DNA from: Actinoplanes nipponensis
GTDB lineage: Bacteria; Actinomycetota; Actinomycetes; Mycobacteriales; Micromonosporaceae
Reading direction: 5' to 3'
DNA: 64,000 nucleotides
Assembly (NCBI RefSeq): GCF_016862275.1
Contig: NZ_BOMQ01000098.1
Span: 1-64,000, forward strand
Shown: positions 9,655-16,581 of the stretch, piece by piece
Numbering within the stretch: position 1 is the first letter of the stretch
Layout: each line of letters opens with the position of its first letter
Translations under genes and position numbers: made by a program
The notes under the pieces: model-generated
What the model was told of the DNA's origin: nothing
The model's input: only the letters and a program-made list of their open reading frames with translations
Database searches by the model: none

Positions 9655-10434
9655 CTACAGAAGCTTGTTGGCGGCGAGGAAGTCGGCCAGCCGCGCGGCG
9701 GCGTCGCCCTCGTCGGTGATGACCGTGCCCGCCTCGCGCGGCGGGCTGGGCCGGACCGCCAGCACCTCGGTGGCGGCGCCACCGGCGCCGACCCGGTCGG
9801 CCGGGATCTCGAGGTCGGCCAGCGACCAGGTGGTGACCGGCTTGCGCTTGGCGGCCACGATCCCCTTGAACGAGGGGTACCGGGCCTCGCCGGACCGGTC
9901 GGTGACCGACACCAGCGCGGGCAGCGGCGCGACGACCTCCTCGGTCGCGTCCTCGGTGTCGCGCTCGACGGTCAGGGAGCCGTCCGCCACCTTCAGCACC
10001 GCGGCGTTCACCACGGCCGGCAGCTGGAGCCGCTCGGCCACCATCACCGGCAGCACCGACATCTCGGCGTCGGTGGACGCCATGCCACAGATGATCAGAT
10101 CGGCCTCGATCCGCCGGAGCGCGGCGGCGAGGACCGCGGCGGTGCCGGCGGCGTCCGTGCCGTGCAGCGCGTCGTCCACGACGTGCACCGCCCGGTCGCC
10201 GCCCATGGCGAGCGCCTTGCGGAGCGCGTCGACGGCCCGGGGCGGGCCCATCGTCAGGTAACTGATCTCGGTGGCGGCGCCCGCCTCGGCGAGCCGGATG
10301 GCCTGCTCGACGGCGTACTCGTCCAACTCGGACAGCCGCCCTTCGACGCCGTCGCGGTCGAGCGCGCGGTCGTCGGCGAAGCGCCAGCTCGCGGTCGCCT
10401 CCGGAACATACTTGATCAGCACTGCGATCTTCAT
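9655..10434 (-). CDS. etfB: electron transfer flavoprotein beta subunit
   Basis: Small ETF subunit, 259 residues, the AMP-binding partner of EtfA. The start MKIAVLIKYVPE is the classic N-terminus of the family. The AIRLAEAG stretch, DRAVHVVDDALHGTDA and ICGMASTDAEMSVLPVMVAERL match the adenine-nucleotide binding and recognition-loop region. The ATG at 10434 was chosen over a longer upstream frame because homology begins exactly here. It is the first gene of the minus-strand ETF-dehydrogenase-PKS operon, and its promoter must lie in the 239-base region shared with the divergent PfaD-like gene. Confidence 0.95.
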   Translation of the reverse strand: MKIAVLIKYVPEATASWRFADDRALDRDGVEGRLSELDEYAVEQAIRLAEAGAATEISYLTMGPPRAVDALRKALAMGGDRAVHVVDDALHGTDAAGTAAVLAAALRRIEADLIICGMASTDAEMSVLPVMVAERLQLPAVVNAAVLKVADGSLTVERDTEDATEEVVAPLPALVSVTDRSGEARYPSFKGIVAAKRKPVTTWSLADLEIPADRVGAGGAATEVLAVRPSPPREAGTVITDEGDAAARLADFLAANKLL

Positions 10435-10673
10435 GACGAACCGTCCAGGGTGTCGTGGGGTCCTGATTACGCAGCGTAGAGACGATCGTCGATCAACTTC
10501 AGGCACCGACGTCCCCGATGACAGGGGCGTTGGACCTCTTGACTTACCGCCCCCGGCCTCCGTCGGCAGTGGGGGGCCGAACGGCACTGGCGGCGGCCCG
10601 CGCGCCGGCGGGAGGCTCGGTCGGACTCGGCACGCCAACGGCGGCATCCGGCCCGGCGATGGGGAGAATGACG
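10435..10673. promoter_or_regulatory. divergent intergenic region between etfB operon and PfaD-like operon
   Basis: This 239-base region must hold both promoters. A perfect 10-base palindrome GACGATCGTC lies at 10481-10490 about 47 bases upstream of etfB and is a possible operator. A TTGACT element at 10539-10544 could be a -35 hexamer for the plus-strand genes, but no convincing -10 follows at the right distance. The putative ribosome site for the PfaD-like gene, GGGGAG, is at 10661-10666. The operator reading is inference. Confidence 0.35.
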
Positions 10674-12134
10674 ATGACCAAGTCGGCTCTCGGCCCGCGG
10701 ATCATCCAGGGCGGCATGGGTGTCGCGATCTCCGGCTGGCCCCTGGCCCGGGCCGTGTCGCGCACCGGCCAGCTGGGCGTGGTGTCCGGCACCGCGCTGG
10801 AGGTGGTCTGCGCCCGCCGGCTGCAACAGGGCGACCTGGGCGGTGACGTACGCCGGGCCCTGGCCCACTTCCCGGTGCCGGGCGTCGCCGAACGGATCCT
10901 GCGCACCTACTACGTGGCCGGCGGCAAGGCGCCCACGGCGCCGTTCCGGCCGGTGCTGCGGTTCAGCCTGCAGCCGTCCCGGGCGCTGGCCGAGCTCACC
11001 ATCGCCGCCAACTTCGTCGAGGTGTTCCTGGCCAAGGAGGGCCACGACGGCCCGGTCGGCATCAACTACCTGCGCAAGATCGAGCTGCCCATCCCGTTCG
11101 CCTGCTACGGCGCGATGCTGGCCGGCGTCGACCACGTGCTGATGGGCGCCGGCAACCCGGCCGACCTGCCCGCGCTGCTCGACGGGCTGGCCCGCCACCA
11201 GCCGGTCGAACTGCCGGTCAAGGTCCAGGGCGCCACCTCGGCCGACGGCGAGCACGCCGTCCGGTTCGACCCACGCGCGTACGCCGTGCCCGGCCGGCAG
11301 CCGCCCCGCCGCCCCCGCTTCGACGCGATCGTCGCCTCCGTCGACCTGGCCGAGGCGCTGGCCGCGAACCCCGTCACCCGGCCCGACGGCTTCATCGTGG
11401 AGGGCTTCGAGGCCGGCGGCCACAACGCGCCGCCCCGCGGCCCGCGCCGGCTGGACGGTTCCGGCCAGCTCGTCTACGACGACCGCGACGTGGTCGACCC
11501 CCGGCTGATGGCCGGCGTCGGCCTGCCGTTCTGGATGGCCGGCTCGTACGGCACCCCGGCCGGGCTGGCCCGGGCAATGGACGCCGGCGCGGCGGGGGTG
11601 CAGGTGGGCACCGCGTTCGCGTACTGCGAGGAGTCCGGGATGGCCCCGGCGTGGAAGCGCCGCGTGCTCGGCCTGGCCGCCCGCGGCGAGGTGCCGGTAC
11701 GCACCGACGACCGCGCCTCGCCGACCGGCTTCCCGTTCAAGGTCGTGCAGCTGCCCGGCACGCTGGCCGACGAGGAGGTGTACGCCGCCCGGGAGCGGCT
11801 GTGCGACCTCGGGGTGCTGCGGACCCCGTACCGCAAGGCGGACGGCACGGTCGGGTACCGCTGCCCCGCGGAGCCGGAAGCCATGTACCAGAGCCACGGC
11901 GCGGGACGGGTGGCCAACACGGTCGGACGGCGCTGCCTGTGCAACGGGCTGATGGCGGCGGCCGGCCTCGCCCAGCGGCGCGCCCACGACTACACCGAAC
12001 CGGCGGTGATCACCGCCGGCACCGACTTCACCGGCGTACGGGACCTGCTGCGGCGGCTGCCCGCGGGCCGGGAGACGTACCGCGCCGCCGAGGTGGTGGC
12101 CTATCTGCTCGGCCCGGAGGGGGAACAGCCATGA
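10674..12134 (+). CDS. PfaD-like FMN enoyl reductase (nitronate monooxygenase superfamily)
   Basis: Flavin TIM-barrel protein of 486 residues related to PfaD, the stand-alone enoyl reductase of PUFA synthases and trans-AT PKSs. Visible signatures are IIQGGMGVAISGW at the start, QLGVVSGTALE, ANFVEVFLAKEGHDGPVGIN, GFEAGGHNAPPRG, a phosphate-binding loop GTPAGLARAMDAGAAGVQVGTAF, and the C-terminal RRCLCNGLMA seen in PfaD but not in ordinary nitronate monooxygenases. The ATG at 10674 is preferred over ATGs at 10659 and 10668 because GGGGAG lies 7 bases before it. It is divergent from the PfaA-type operon and overlaps the flavodoxin gene by 4 bases. The likely role is reduction of double bonds during chain extension by the adjacent synthase; that pairing is inferred from position and family. 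Confidence 0.85.
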   Translation: MTKSALGPRIIQGGMGVAISGWPLARAVSRTGQLGVVSGTALEVVCARRLQQGDLGGDVRRALAHFPVPGVAERILRTYYVAGGKAPTAPFRPVLRFSLQPSRALAELTIAANFVEVFLAKEGHDGPVGINYLRKIELPIPFACYGAMLAGVDHVLMGAGNPADLPALLDGLARHQPVELPVKVQGATSADGEHAVRFDPRAYAVPGRQPPRRPRFDAIVASVDLAEALAANPVTRPDGFIVEGFEAGGHNAPPRGPRRLDGSGQLVYDDRDVVDPRLMAGVGLPFWMAGSYGTPAGLARAMDAGAAGVQVGTAFAYCEESGMAPAWKRRVLGLAARGEVPVRTDDRASPTGFPFKVVQLPGTLADEEVYAARERLCDLGVLRTPYRKADGTVGYRCPAEPEAMYQSHGAGRVANTVGRRCLCNGLMAAAGLAQRRAHDYTEPAVITAGTDFTGVRDLLRRLPAGRETYRAAEVVAYLLGPEGEQP

Positions 12135-12643
12135 CGGTGTTGGTGGCATACGGGACGACCGGCGGATCCACCGCCGAGATCGCCGGCTGGATCGACGAGG
12201 AGCTCCGCGCGGCCGGGCTCGACACGCGGCTGCTGTCGGCCGGCGCGGTGGACGACGTGGAGGGCTACGAGGCGCTGGTCCTCGGCGCCGCGATGTACGC
12301 CGCCGGCTGGCACAACGACGCGCGCAAGTTCGCCAAGCACTTCGAGGGCCGGTTCGCCGGCCGCCCGGTCTACCTGTTCAGCAGCGGCCCGCTCGACCAC
12401 ACGGCCGACGACACCGACCTGCCGCCCAACCACCAGGCCGAGGTGGCGATGCAGCTGCTGCAGGCGCGCGAGCACGTGACGTTCGGCGGCCGGCTGACCG
12501 ACGAGGCGCACGGCTGGCTCGGCTTCGTGGCCCGCCGGCTGGAGCACGACGGCCACACCGGCGACTTCCGCAACCCGGAGCGGGTCCGAGCCTGGGCGCG
12601 CCACGTGGCCGCCGAGATCACCGCGGCGCGGCCGGGGACGTGA
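12131..12643 (+). CDS. flavodoxin-domain protein (HemG/Flav_dom type)
   Basis: Small flavodoxin-like protein of 170 residues. The N-terminus MTVLVAYGTTGGSTAEIAGW contains the FMN phosphate-binding loop T-T-G-G-S-T. The central LVLGAAMYAAGWHNDARKF and VYLFSSGPL match the family that includes menaquinone-dependent protoporphyrinogen oxidase HemG and related flavodoxin-domain proteins. The ATG overlaps the stop of the PfaD-like gene by 4 bases, so the two are translationally coupled. It may supply electrons to the PfaD-like reductase or another flavoenzyme of this cluster, which is inference. It could also be a general stress flavodoxin; nothing in the sequence names the partner. Confidence 0.8.
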   Translation: MTVLVAYGTTGGSTAEIAGWIDEELRAAGLDTRLLSAGAVDDVEGYEALVLGAAMYAAGWHNDARKFAKHFEGRFAGRPVYLFSSGPLDHTADDTDLPPNHQAEVAMQLLQAREHVTFGGRLTDEAHGWLGFVARRLEHDGHTGDFRNPERVRAWARHVAAEITAARPGT

Positions 12644-12647
12644 CGGG

Positions 12648-13046
12648 ATGCCCTTCCCCCGGCCGCTGGGCCGGCGCCTCCGGGGCCGCGTCAACCGGGC
12701 CACCCTCCACCTGGCCGGCCACGCCTGGTTCGCCGACCTGGAACATGTCGGCCGCCGGTCGGGCCGGGTGCGGCACACGCCGCTGCGCGCGTTCCGCGGT
12801 CCCGGCACGGTCGTGGTCGGAGTGAACTTCGGGCTCGGGTCGGACTGGCTGAAGAACATCCAGGCGGCCGGGCGGTGCCGGATGCGCCTGGGCCGCGAAC
12901 GGCTGGAGCTGGGTGCCCCCCGGATCATCCCGGTCGCCGAGGGCGTCCGGGACCTGCCGTGGGTGGTCCGGTTCGTCCTCCGGCACGTGATCCACACCGC
13001 GTACTGCGTCGAGCTGCCGGTGCTCGGCCCCGCGGCCAACGGCTGA
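12648..13046 (+). CDS. deazaflavin (F420)-dependent nitroreductase-family protein
   Basis: Protein of 132 residues resembling the Ddn/DUF385 split beta-barrel family of F420H2-dependent reductases. The pattern of a basic N-terminal helix, then LEHVGRRSGRVRHTPL, VVVGVNFGLGSDWLKNIQAAGRCRM and a GRERLELGAPRII strand, is typical; the GRRSG and SDWLKN stretches form the cofactor pocket in the family. It starts 4 bases after the flavodoxin stop and is the third gene of this operon. Members are known to reduce quinones and enones. A role in saturating or detoxifying an intermediate of the neighbouring lipid pathway is possible but not shown. Confidence 0.8.
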   Translation: MPFPRPLGRRLRGRVNRATLHLAGHAWFADLEHVGRRSGRVRHTPLRAFRGPGTVVVGVNFGLGSDWLKNIQAAGRCRMRLGRERLELGAPRIIPVAEGVRDLPWVVRFVLRHVIHTAYCVELPVLGPAANG

Positions 13047-13230
13047 CGCCGGGCCGGTGGGCACTGTGCCGTCGGTCACCCCGACGGGAATTCGGCCTGC
13101 TCAGCGGGGGTGTCTCGGAAAAACGGTACGCACGCGACCCGGCCGGCGTGACAGCATGGTCGCCTGCCATCACGCGGCGGGGGACCCGGCACGCGGCAGA
13201 TGGCCGTAGCCGACGAACATGGAGTTCCCT

Positions 13231-14805
13231 GTGACCGATCAGGCCGTCGCGCCGCCCACCAAGCTGGACGGCGCCGTATTCAAGATCGCCGGCGTGGTGG
13301 TCCTCGGCGCGATCATGTCGATCCTCGACATCACCGTCGTGAGCGTCGCGCTGCCGACGTTCCAGACCGAGTTCGACGCCACGTACGCCCAGGTCGCCTG
13401 GACCATGACCGGCTACACCCTGGCGCTGGCGACGGTGATTCCGCTCAGCGGCTGGGCGGCCGACCGGTTCGGCACCAAGCGGCTCTACATGCTGGCCCTG
13501 CTGCTGTTCACGATGGGTTCCGCGCTCTGCGCCACCGCCGGCTCGATCGAACAGCTCGTCGCCTTCCGGGTGCTGCAGGGCCTCGGCGGCGGCATGCTCA
13601 TGCCGATCGGCATGACGATCATGACGCGGGCGGCCGGCCCGCAGCGCATCGGCCGGCTGATGGCGGTGCTCGGCGTGCCCATGCTGCTCGGCCCGATCGC
13701 CGGCCCGATCCTCGGCGGCTGGCTGATCGAGGCGGCGAGCTGGCAGTGGGTGTTCCTGATCAACGTGCCGATCGGCGCCATCGGCCTGGTGTACGCCCAG
13801 TTCGCGCTGCCCAAGGACGAGCCCCACCCGGCGGAGTCGTTCGACTTCGTCGGCATGCTGATGCTCTCGCCCGGCCTCGCGCTGTTCCTGTTCGGCGTCT
13901 CGTCGCTGCCGGAGACCGGCACGATCACCGCCGCCAAGGTGTGGATCCCGATGCTCGCCGGCTCCGCGCTGGTGATCGGCTTCGTGCTGTACTCGTTCCG
14001 CCGGACGCACCCGCTGCTGGATCTCCGGCTGTTCCGCAACCGCAACCTGTCGGTGGCGTCGATCTCCCTGTTCGTCTTCATCATCGCGTTCATGGGCGCC
14101 GGCCTGCTGTTCCCCAGCTACTTCCTGCAGGTCCGCGGCGAGTCCACATTGCACGCCGGGCTGCTGATGGCGCCGCAGGGCCTCGGCGCGATGCTGACCA
14201 TGCCGATCGCCGGCACCCTGGCCGACCGGGTGCCGGTGGGCCGGACGGTGCCGTTCGCGATGTCGCTCATCGCCCTCGGGTTCTTCACGTTCACCCAGGT
14301 CGGCACGGACACCTCGTACGTGCTGCTGTGCGGCTCGCTGTTCGTGATGGGCCTCGGCATGGGCGGCACGATGATGCCGATCATGACCTCGGCGCTGCGG
14401 ACGCTGGCCGGCCACGAGGTGGCGCGCGGCTCCACGCTGGTGAACATCCTCCAGCAGATCGGCGGCTCGATCGGTTCCGCGATCATGTCGGTGATCCTCA
14501 CCAGCCGGCTCAACGGCTCGGCGCCCATCCCGGGCCTGAACAACCCCCGCACCGGCGAGCCGATCACCGAGGCGGGCGCGGCGATCGCGAGCCAGCACGG
14601 CCAGCAGCTGCCGGTGGAACCGTCGGTGATCCAGCGCGGCCTGGAGTTCGTGGCGGACTCGTTCGCCTCGACGTTCTGGGTGGGCTTCATCCTGGTGCTC
14701 GCGACCTTCATCCCGATCGCCTTCCTGCCCCGCAAGCGCGAGCCCGCGCCGCACGCCACCGGCTCCGGCGGCGACCGGACCGAGGCCACGGTGCTGGTGC
14801 ACTGA
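13231..14805 (+). CDS. DHA2-family MFS multidrug exporter (EmrB/QacA type)
   Basis: Membrane transporter of about 524 residues with some 14 hydrophobic segments. Family motifs visible are LDITVVSVALPTF in helix 1, the motif A-like GWAADRFGTKRLY between helices 2 and 3, and motif C-like GPIAGPILGGWL in helix 5. It would export a hydrophobic compound with proton antiport. The GTG at 13231 is favoured because GGAG lies 6 bases before it; an in-frame ATG at 13219 is the alternative and lacks a clear ribosome site. It lies 184 bases after the F420-type gene, so it probably has its own promoter, but its position suggests export of, or protection against, the product of the neighbouring PKS cluster. 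Confidence 0.92.
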   Translation: MTDQAVAPPTKLDGAVFKIAGVVVLGAIMSILDITVVSVALPTFQTEFDATYAQVAWTMTGYTLALATVIPLSGWAADRFGTKRLYMLALLLFTMGSALCATAGSIEQLVAFRVLQGLGGGMLMPIGMTIMTRAAGPQRIGRLMAVLGVPMLLGPIAGPILGGWLIEAASWQWVFLINVPIGAIGLVYAQFALPKDEPHPAESFDFVGMLMLSPGLALFLFGVSSLPETGTITAAKVWIPMLAGSALVIGFVLYSFRRTHPLLDLRLFRNRNLSVASISLFVFIIAFMGAGLLFPSYFLQVRGESTLHAGLLMAPQGLGAMLTMPIAGTLADRVPVGRTVPFAMSLIALGFFTFTQVGTDTSYVLLCGSLFVMGLGMGGTMMPIMTSALRTLAGHEVARGSTLVNILQQIGGSIGSAIMSVILTSRLNGSAPIPGLNNPRTGEPITEAGAAIASQHGQQLPVEPSVIQRGLEFVADSFASTFWVGFILVLATFIPIAFLPRKREPAPHATGSGGDRTEATVLVH

Positions 14806-14908
14806 ACGACGGAGAGGCCGGCACGCTCGCAACCGGCTCCGGGCTCTCGCGCCAGCGGGAGCCGCACCGGCCGCGGCGCCGGCCCACGAAGGGCTGATCC
14901 CGCCGGCA

Positions 14909-14937
14909 CGGTGACACGTCGATCGCGCGTGTCACCG
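14909..14937. terminator. inverted repeat, terminator or operator
   Basis: Perfect 10-base arms CGGTGACACG (14909-14918) and CGTGTCACCG (14928-14937) flank a 9-base loop. It lies about 100 bases after the exporter stop and 34 bases before the next gene, with no T tract. It may end the exporter transcript, or act as a binding site over the -35 region of the next promoter. The sequence alone does not decide. Confidence 0.4.
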
Positions 14938-14958
14938 CGCCGGCGTCGTCCGAGGCCG

Positions 14959-14964
14959 TACCTT
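14959..14964 (+). promoter_or_regulatory. -10 element of a leaderless promoter
   Basis: TACCTT fits the actinobacterial TANNNT -10 pattern. Exactly 6 bases separate it from the ATG at 14971, which would place the transcription start at the start codon. No ribosome-binding site precedes that ATG, in agreement with leaderless translation. Confidence 0.5.
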
Positions 14965-14970
14965 GGCGCC

Positions 14971-15582
14971 ATGGCGACGAAGGCGACCCGCGCTGCGCGG
15001 CCCTCGCCGCCGGCGCTGCTCGCCCTGCTGCTCGCTGTGATCGCCGGGCTCTCGGTGCCCCCTCCCCCCGCCGCCGAGCCGGCCGGACTCGGCCCGATGG
15101 TGCCGGCCGCGGCCGCGTCGCCCGAAGACGCTCGAACCCCGGCCGCCGCCTCGACCACCGCCCTGCCCGCTGCGGCCAACCGCCACAGCGACGCCCCGGC
15201 CCGAGCCGCCGCGGCAACGAGCGGGCCCGCCCGAGCACACCGCCACAGCGACGCGGCCCCGGCCGGAACCACCGAGTCCGTCGCGGGCGGCCGGGCCGGC
15301 GAGGCCCGCGCCCGGGCCACCTCGGCCATCTCCGTGCCCCCCGCGAGCCGCCGCCACGGATCCCGGATTCAAGCCTCCGCAACAACCACCGACTCCCCCG
15401 GAGCGGATCACCACAGCGACACCCGGGCGCAGATCGCAACAACGGTCACGACCGGGCCGCCGGCCGCACCGGCGGAGGCGGGCCACCGCGATCCGCTCGC
15501 CGGCTGCCCCGCGCTCGTGCTGCGCACCCGCCCGGCCGGCGCGGCCTGTCCGACCCGCGCCCCGCCCACCGCGTCTGCCTGA
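14971..15582 (+). CDS. putative secreted low-complexity protein with His-Ser-Asp repeats
   Basis: Not recognised. The 203-residue product begins with a typical signal peptide: basic MATKATRAARPS, a hydrophobic LLALLLAVIAGLSV core and a Pro/Ala-rich exit. The rest is Ala/Pro/Thr-rich without a clear fold. Three copies of a short motif occur: NRHSDAPA, HRHSDAAPA and DHHSDTRA. The first two are exactly 20 residues (60 bases) apart. Two Cys near the C-terminus (about residues 178 and 193) could form a disulfide. The start is supported by a TACCTT -10 element 6 bases upstream. Coding status rests on GC3 bias, the signal peptide and the promoter; low complexity means a spurious frame cannot be excluded. 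Confidence 0.5.
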   Translation: MATKATRAARPSPPALLALLLAVIAGLSVPPPPAAEPAGLGPMVPAAAASPEDARTPAAASTTALPAAANRHSDAPARAAAATSGPARAHRHSDAAPAGTTESVAGGRAGEARARATSAISVPPASRRHGSRIQASATTTDSPGADHHSDTRAQIATTVTTGPPAAPAEAGHRDPLAGCPALVLRTRPAGAACPTRAPPTASA

Positions 15583-15777
15583 CGATCTGCCCGGGCGGGC
15601 GGCCACCCCCCGATGTCCCACCTTTCCGCCGCCGTCGAGCCGGCTCACCACGCCCGACGTCCCGGCCTCCCGCCCCACGCGCAGACCGCCCCGCACCACA
15701 TTCACCCCGCAGCGAGACCACGCCGCCCGGAAACCCCGTCATCGACCCGCGTACCTATCGAGGGACCTTCTCTGACC

Positions 15778-16563
15778 ATGAACGTGGTAGCCGAAATGAT
15801 GCTGACCGATCCGGCGCCGCTGGCGATCTGGATGACGCTGCTGCTGTTGGCCGCCCTGTCGGTGGCCGCCCTGGCCGGCGTCGACGGCGTCCGTGATCCG
15901 CATCTGGTGTTGATCGACGCGGTGCCCTTTCTCCGTCGCTGGCGAGCCGAGCGCGCCCGCCGCGGGCAGGACGCCGCACACGCCGTGCGGTACGCCGAGG
16001 AGCTCACCGTGGCAGCCGAGCGCGCAGCCCGGGTCGCCGACCGCTGGCGTGAGCACTCCCGGCACAGTGAGCAGAACGCCGCGACGGCCTGGCAGGAGTG
16101 GCAGGACGCCGCGCAGCGCCTGACGGTCGTCCGCGCCGCGTCGGCCTTCCCGATGCCGGCCGCCCGCACCCCGGCCGAGTACGCCGACCGCGAGCGCTTC
16201 CTGCACCGGACCATCGTCGCCGCCGCCGGCCGCGGGGACCTGCCCGCCACCGCGCCGGCCGAGGCGCTGGCCGGGCACGGCGGCTGGAATCCGTGGCTGC
16301 ACCCGGTCGAGCAGGAGTTCGCCGTGCAGCGGGCCACGGTCGCGCACCGGCGCCGGCTGCACCAGCGGGCCGTCATGGCCGAGAAGGCCGCCCGCCACGA
16401 CGCGCAGCTGGCCCGGACCACGCGCGACAGCCTGCGGCGGGAGGCCGCCGTCGCGGTTGCACGGGCCGCCGCCGTGCGTCACCTGACCCCGCGGGTCCGG
16501 CCCCGTCGCGTGCGGTTCGTCGCCCCGGTCAGCTTCGCAGCCCTGCGCGGTCTGGGAGTGTGA
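15778..16563 (+). CDS. unknown protein with one N-terminal membrane helix and long helical region
   Basis: Not recognised; 261 residues. A hydrophobic segment at about residues 15-37 (IWMTLLLLAALSVAALAGV) is followed by a strongly charged, Ala/Arg/Glu-rich, helical region (about 60-250). That region has many RAxRxA and HRxRL repeats and is likely coiled coil in the cytoplasm. A conserved-looking GGWNPWLHPVEQEF stretch lies near residue 170. GAGGG upstream of the ATG is a weak ribosome site about 12 bases away. The gene converges with the STAND operon, ending 18 bases from its last stop. The 195 bases before it hold no other gene and no clear promoter motif. Confidence 0.65.
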   Translation: MNVVAEMMLTDPAPLAIWMTLLLLAALSVAALAGVDGVRDPHLVLIDAVPFLRRWRAERARRGQDAAHAVRYAEELTVAAERAARVADRWREHSRHSEQNAATAWQEWQDAAQRLTVVRAASAFPMPAARTPAEYADRERFLHRTIVAAAGRGDLPATAPAEALAGHGGWNPWLHPVEQEFAVQRATVAHRRRLHQRAVMAEKAARHDAQLARTTRDSLRREAAVAVARAAAVRHLTPRVRPRRVRFVAPVSFAALRGLGV

Positions 16564-16581
16564 TGGTGGCGGACCGGTCGG

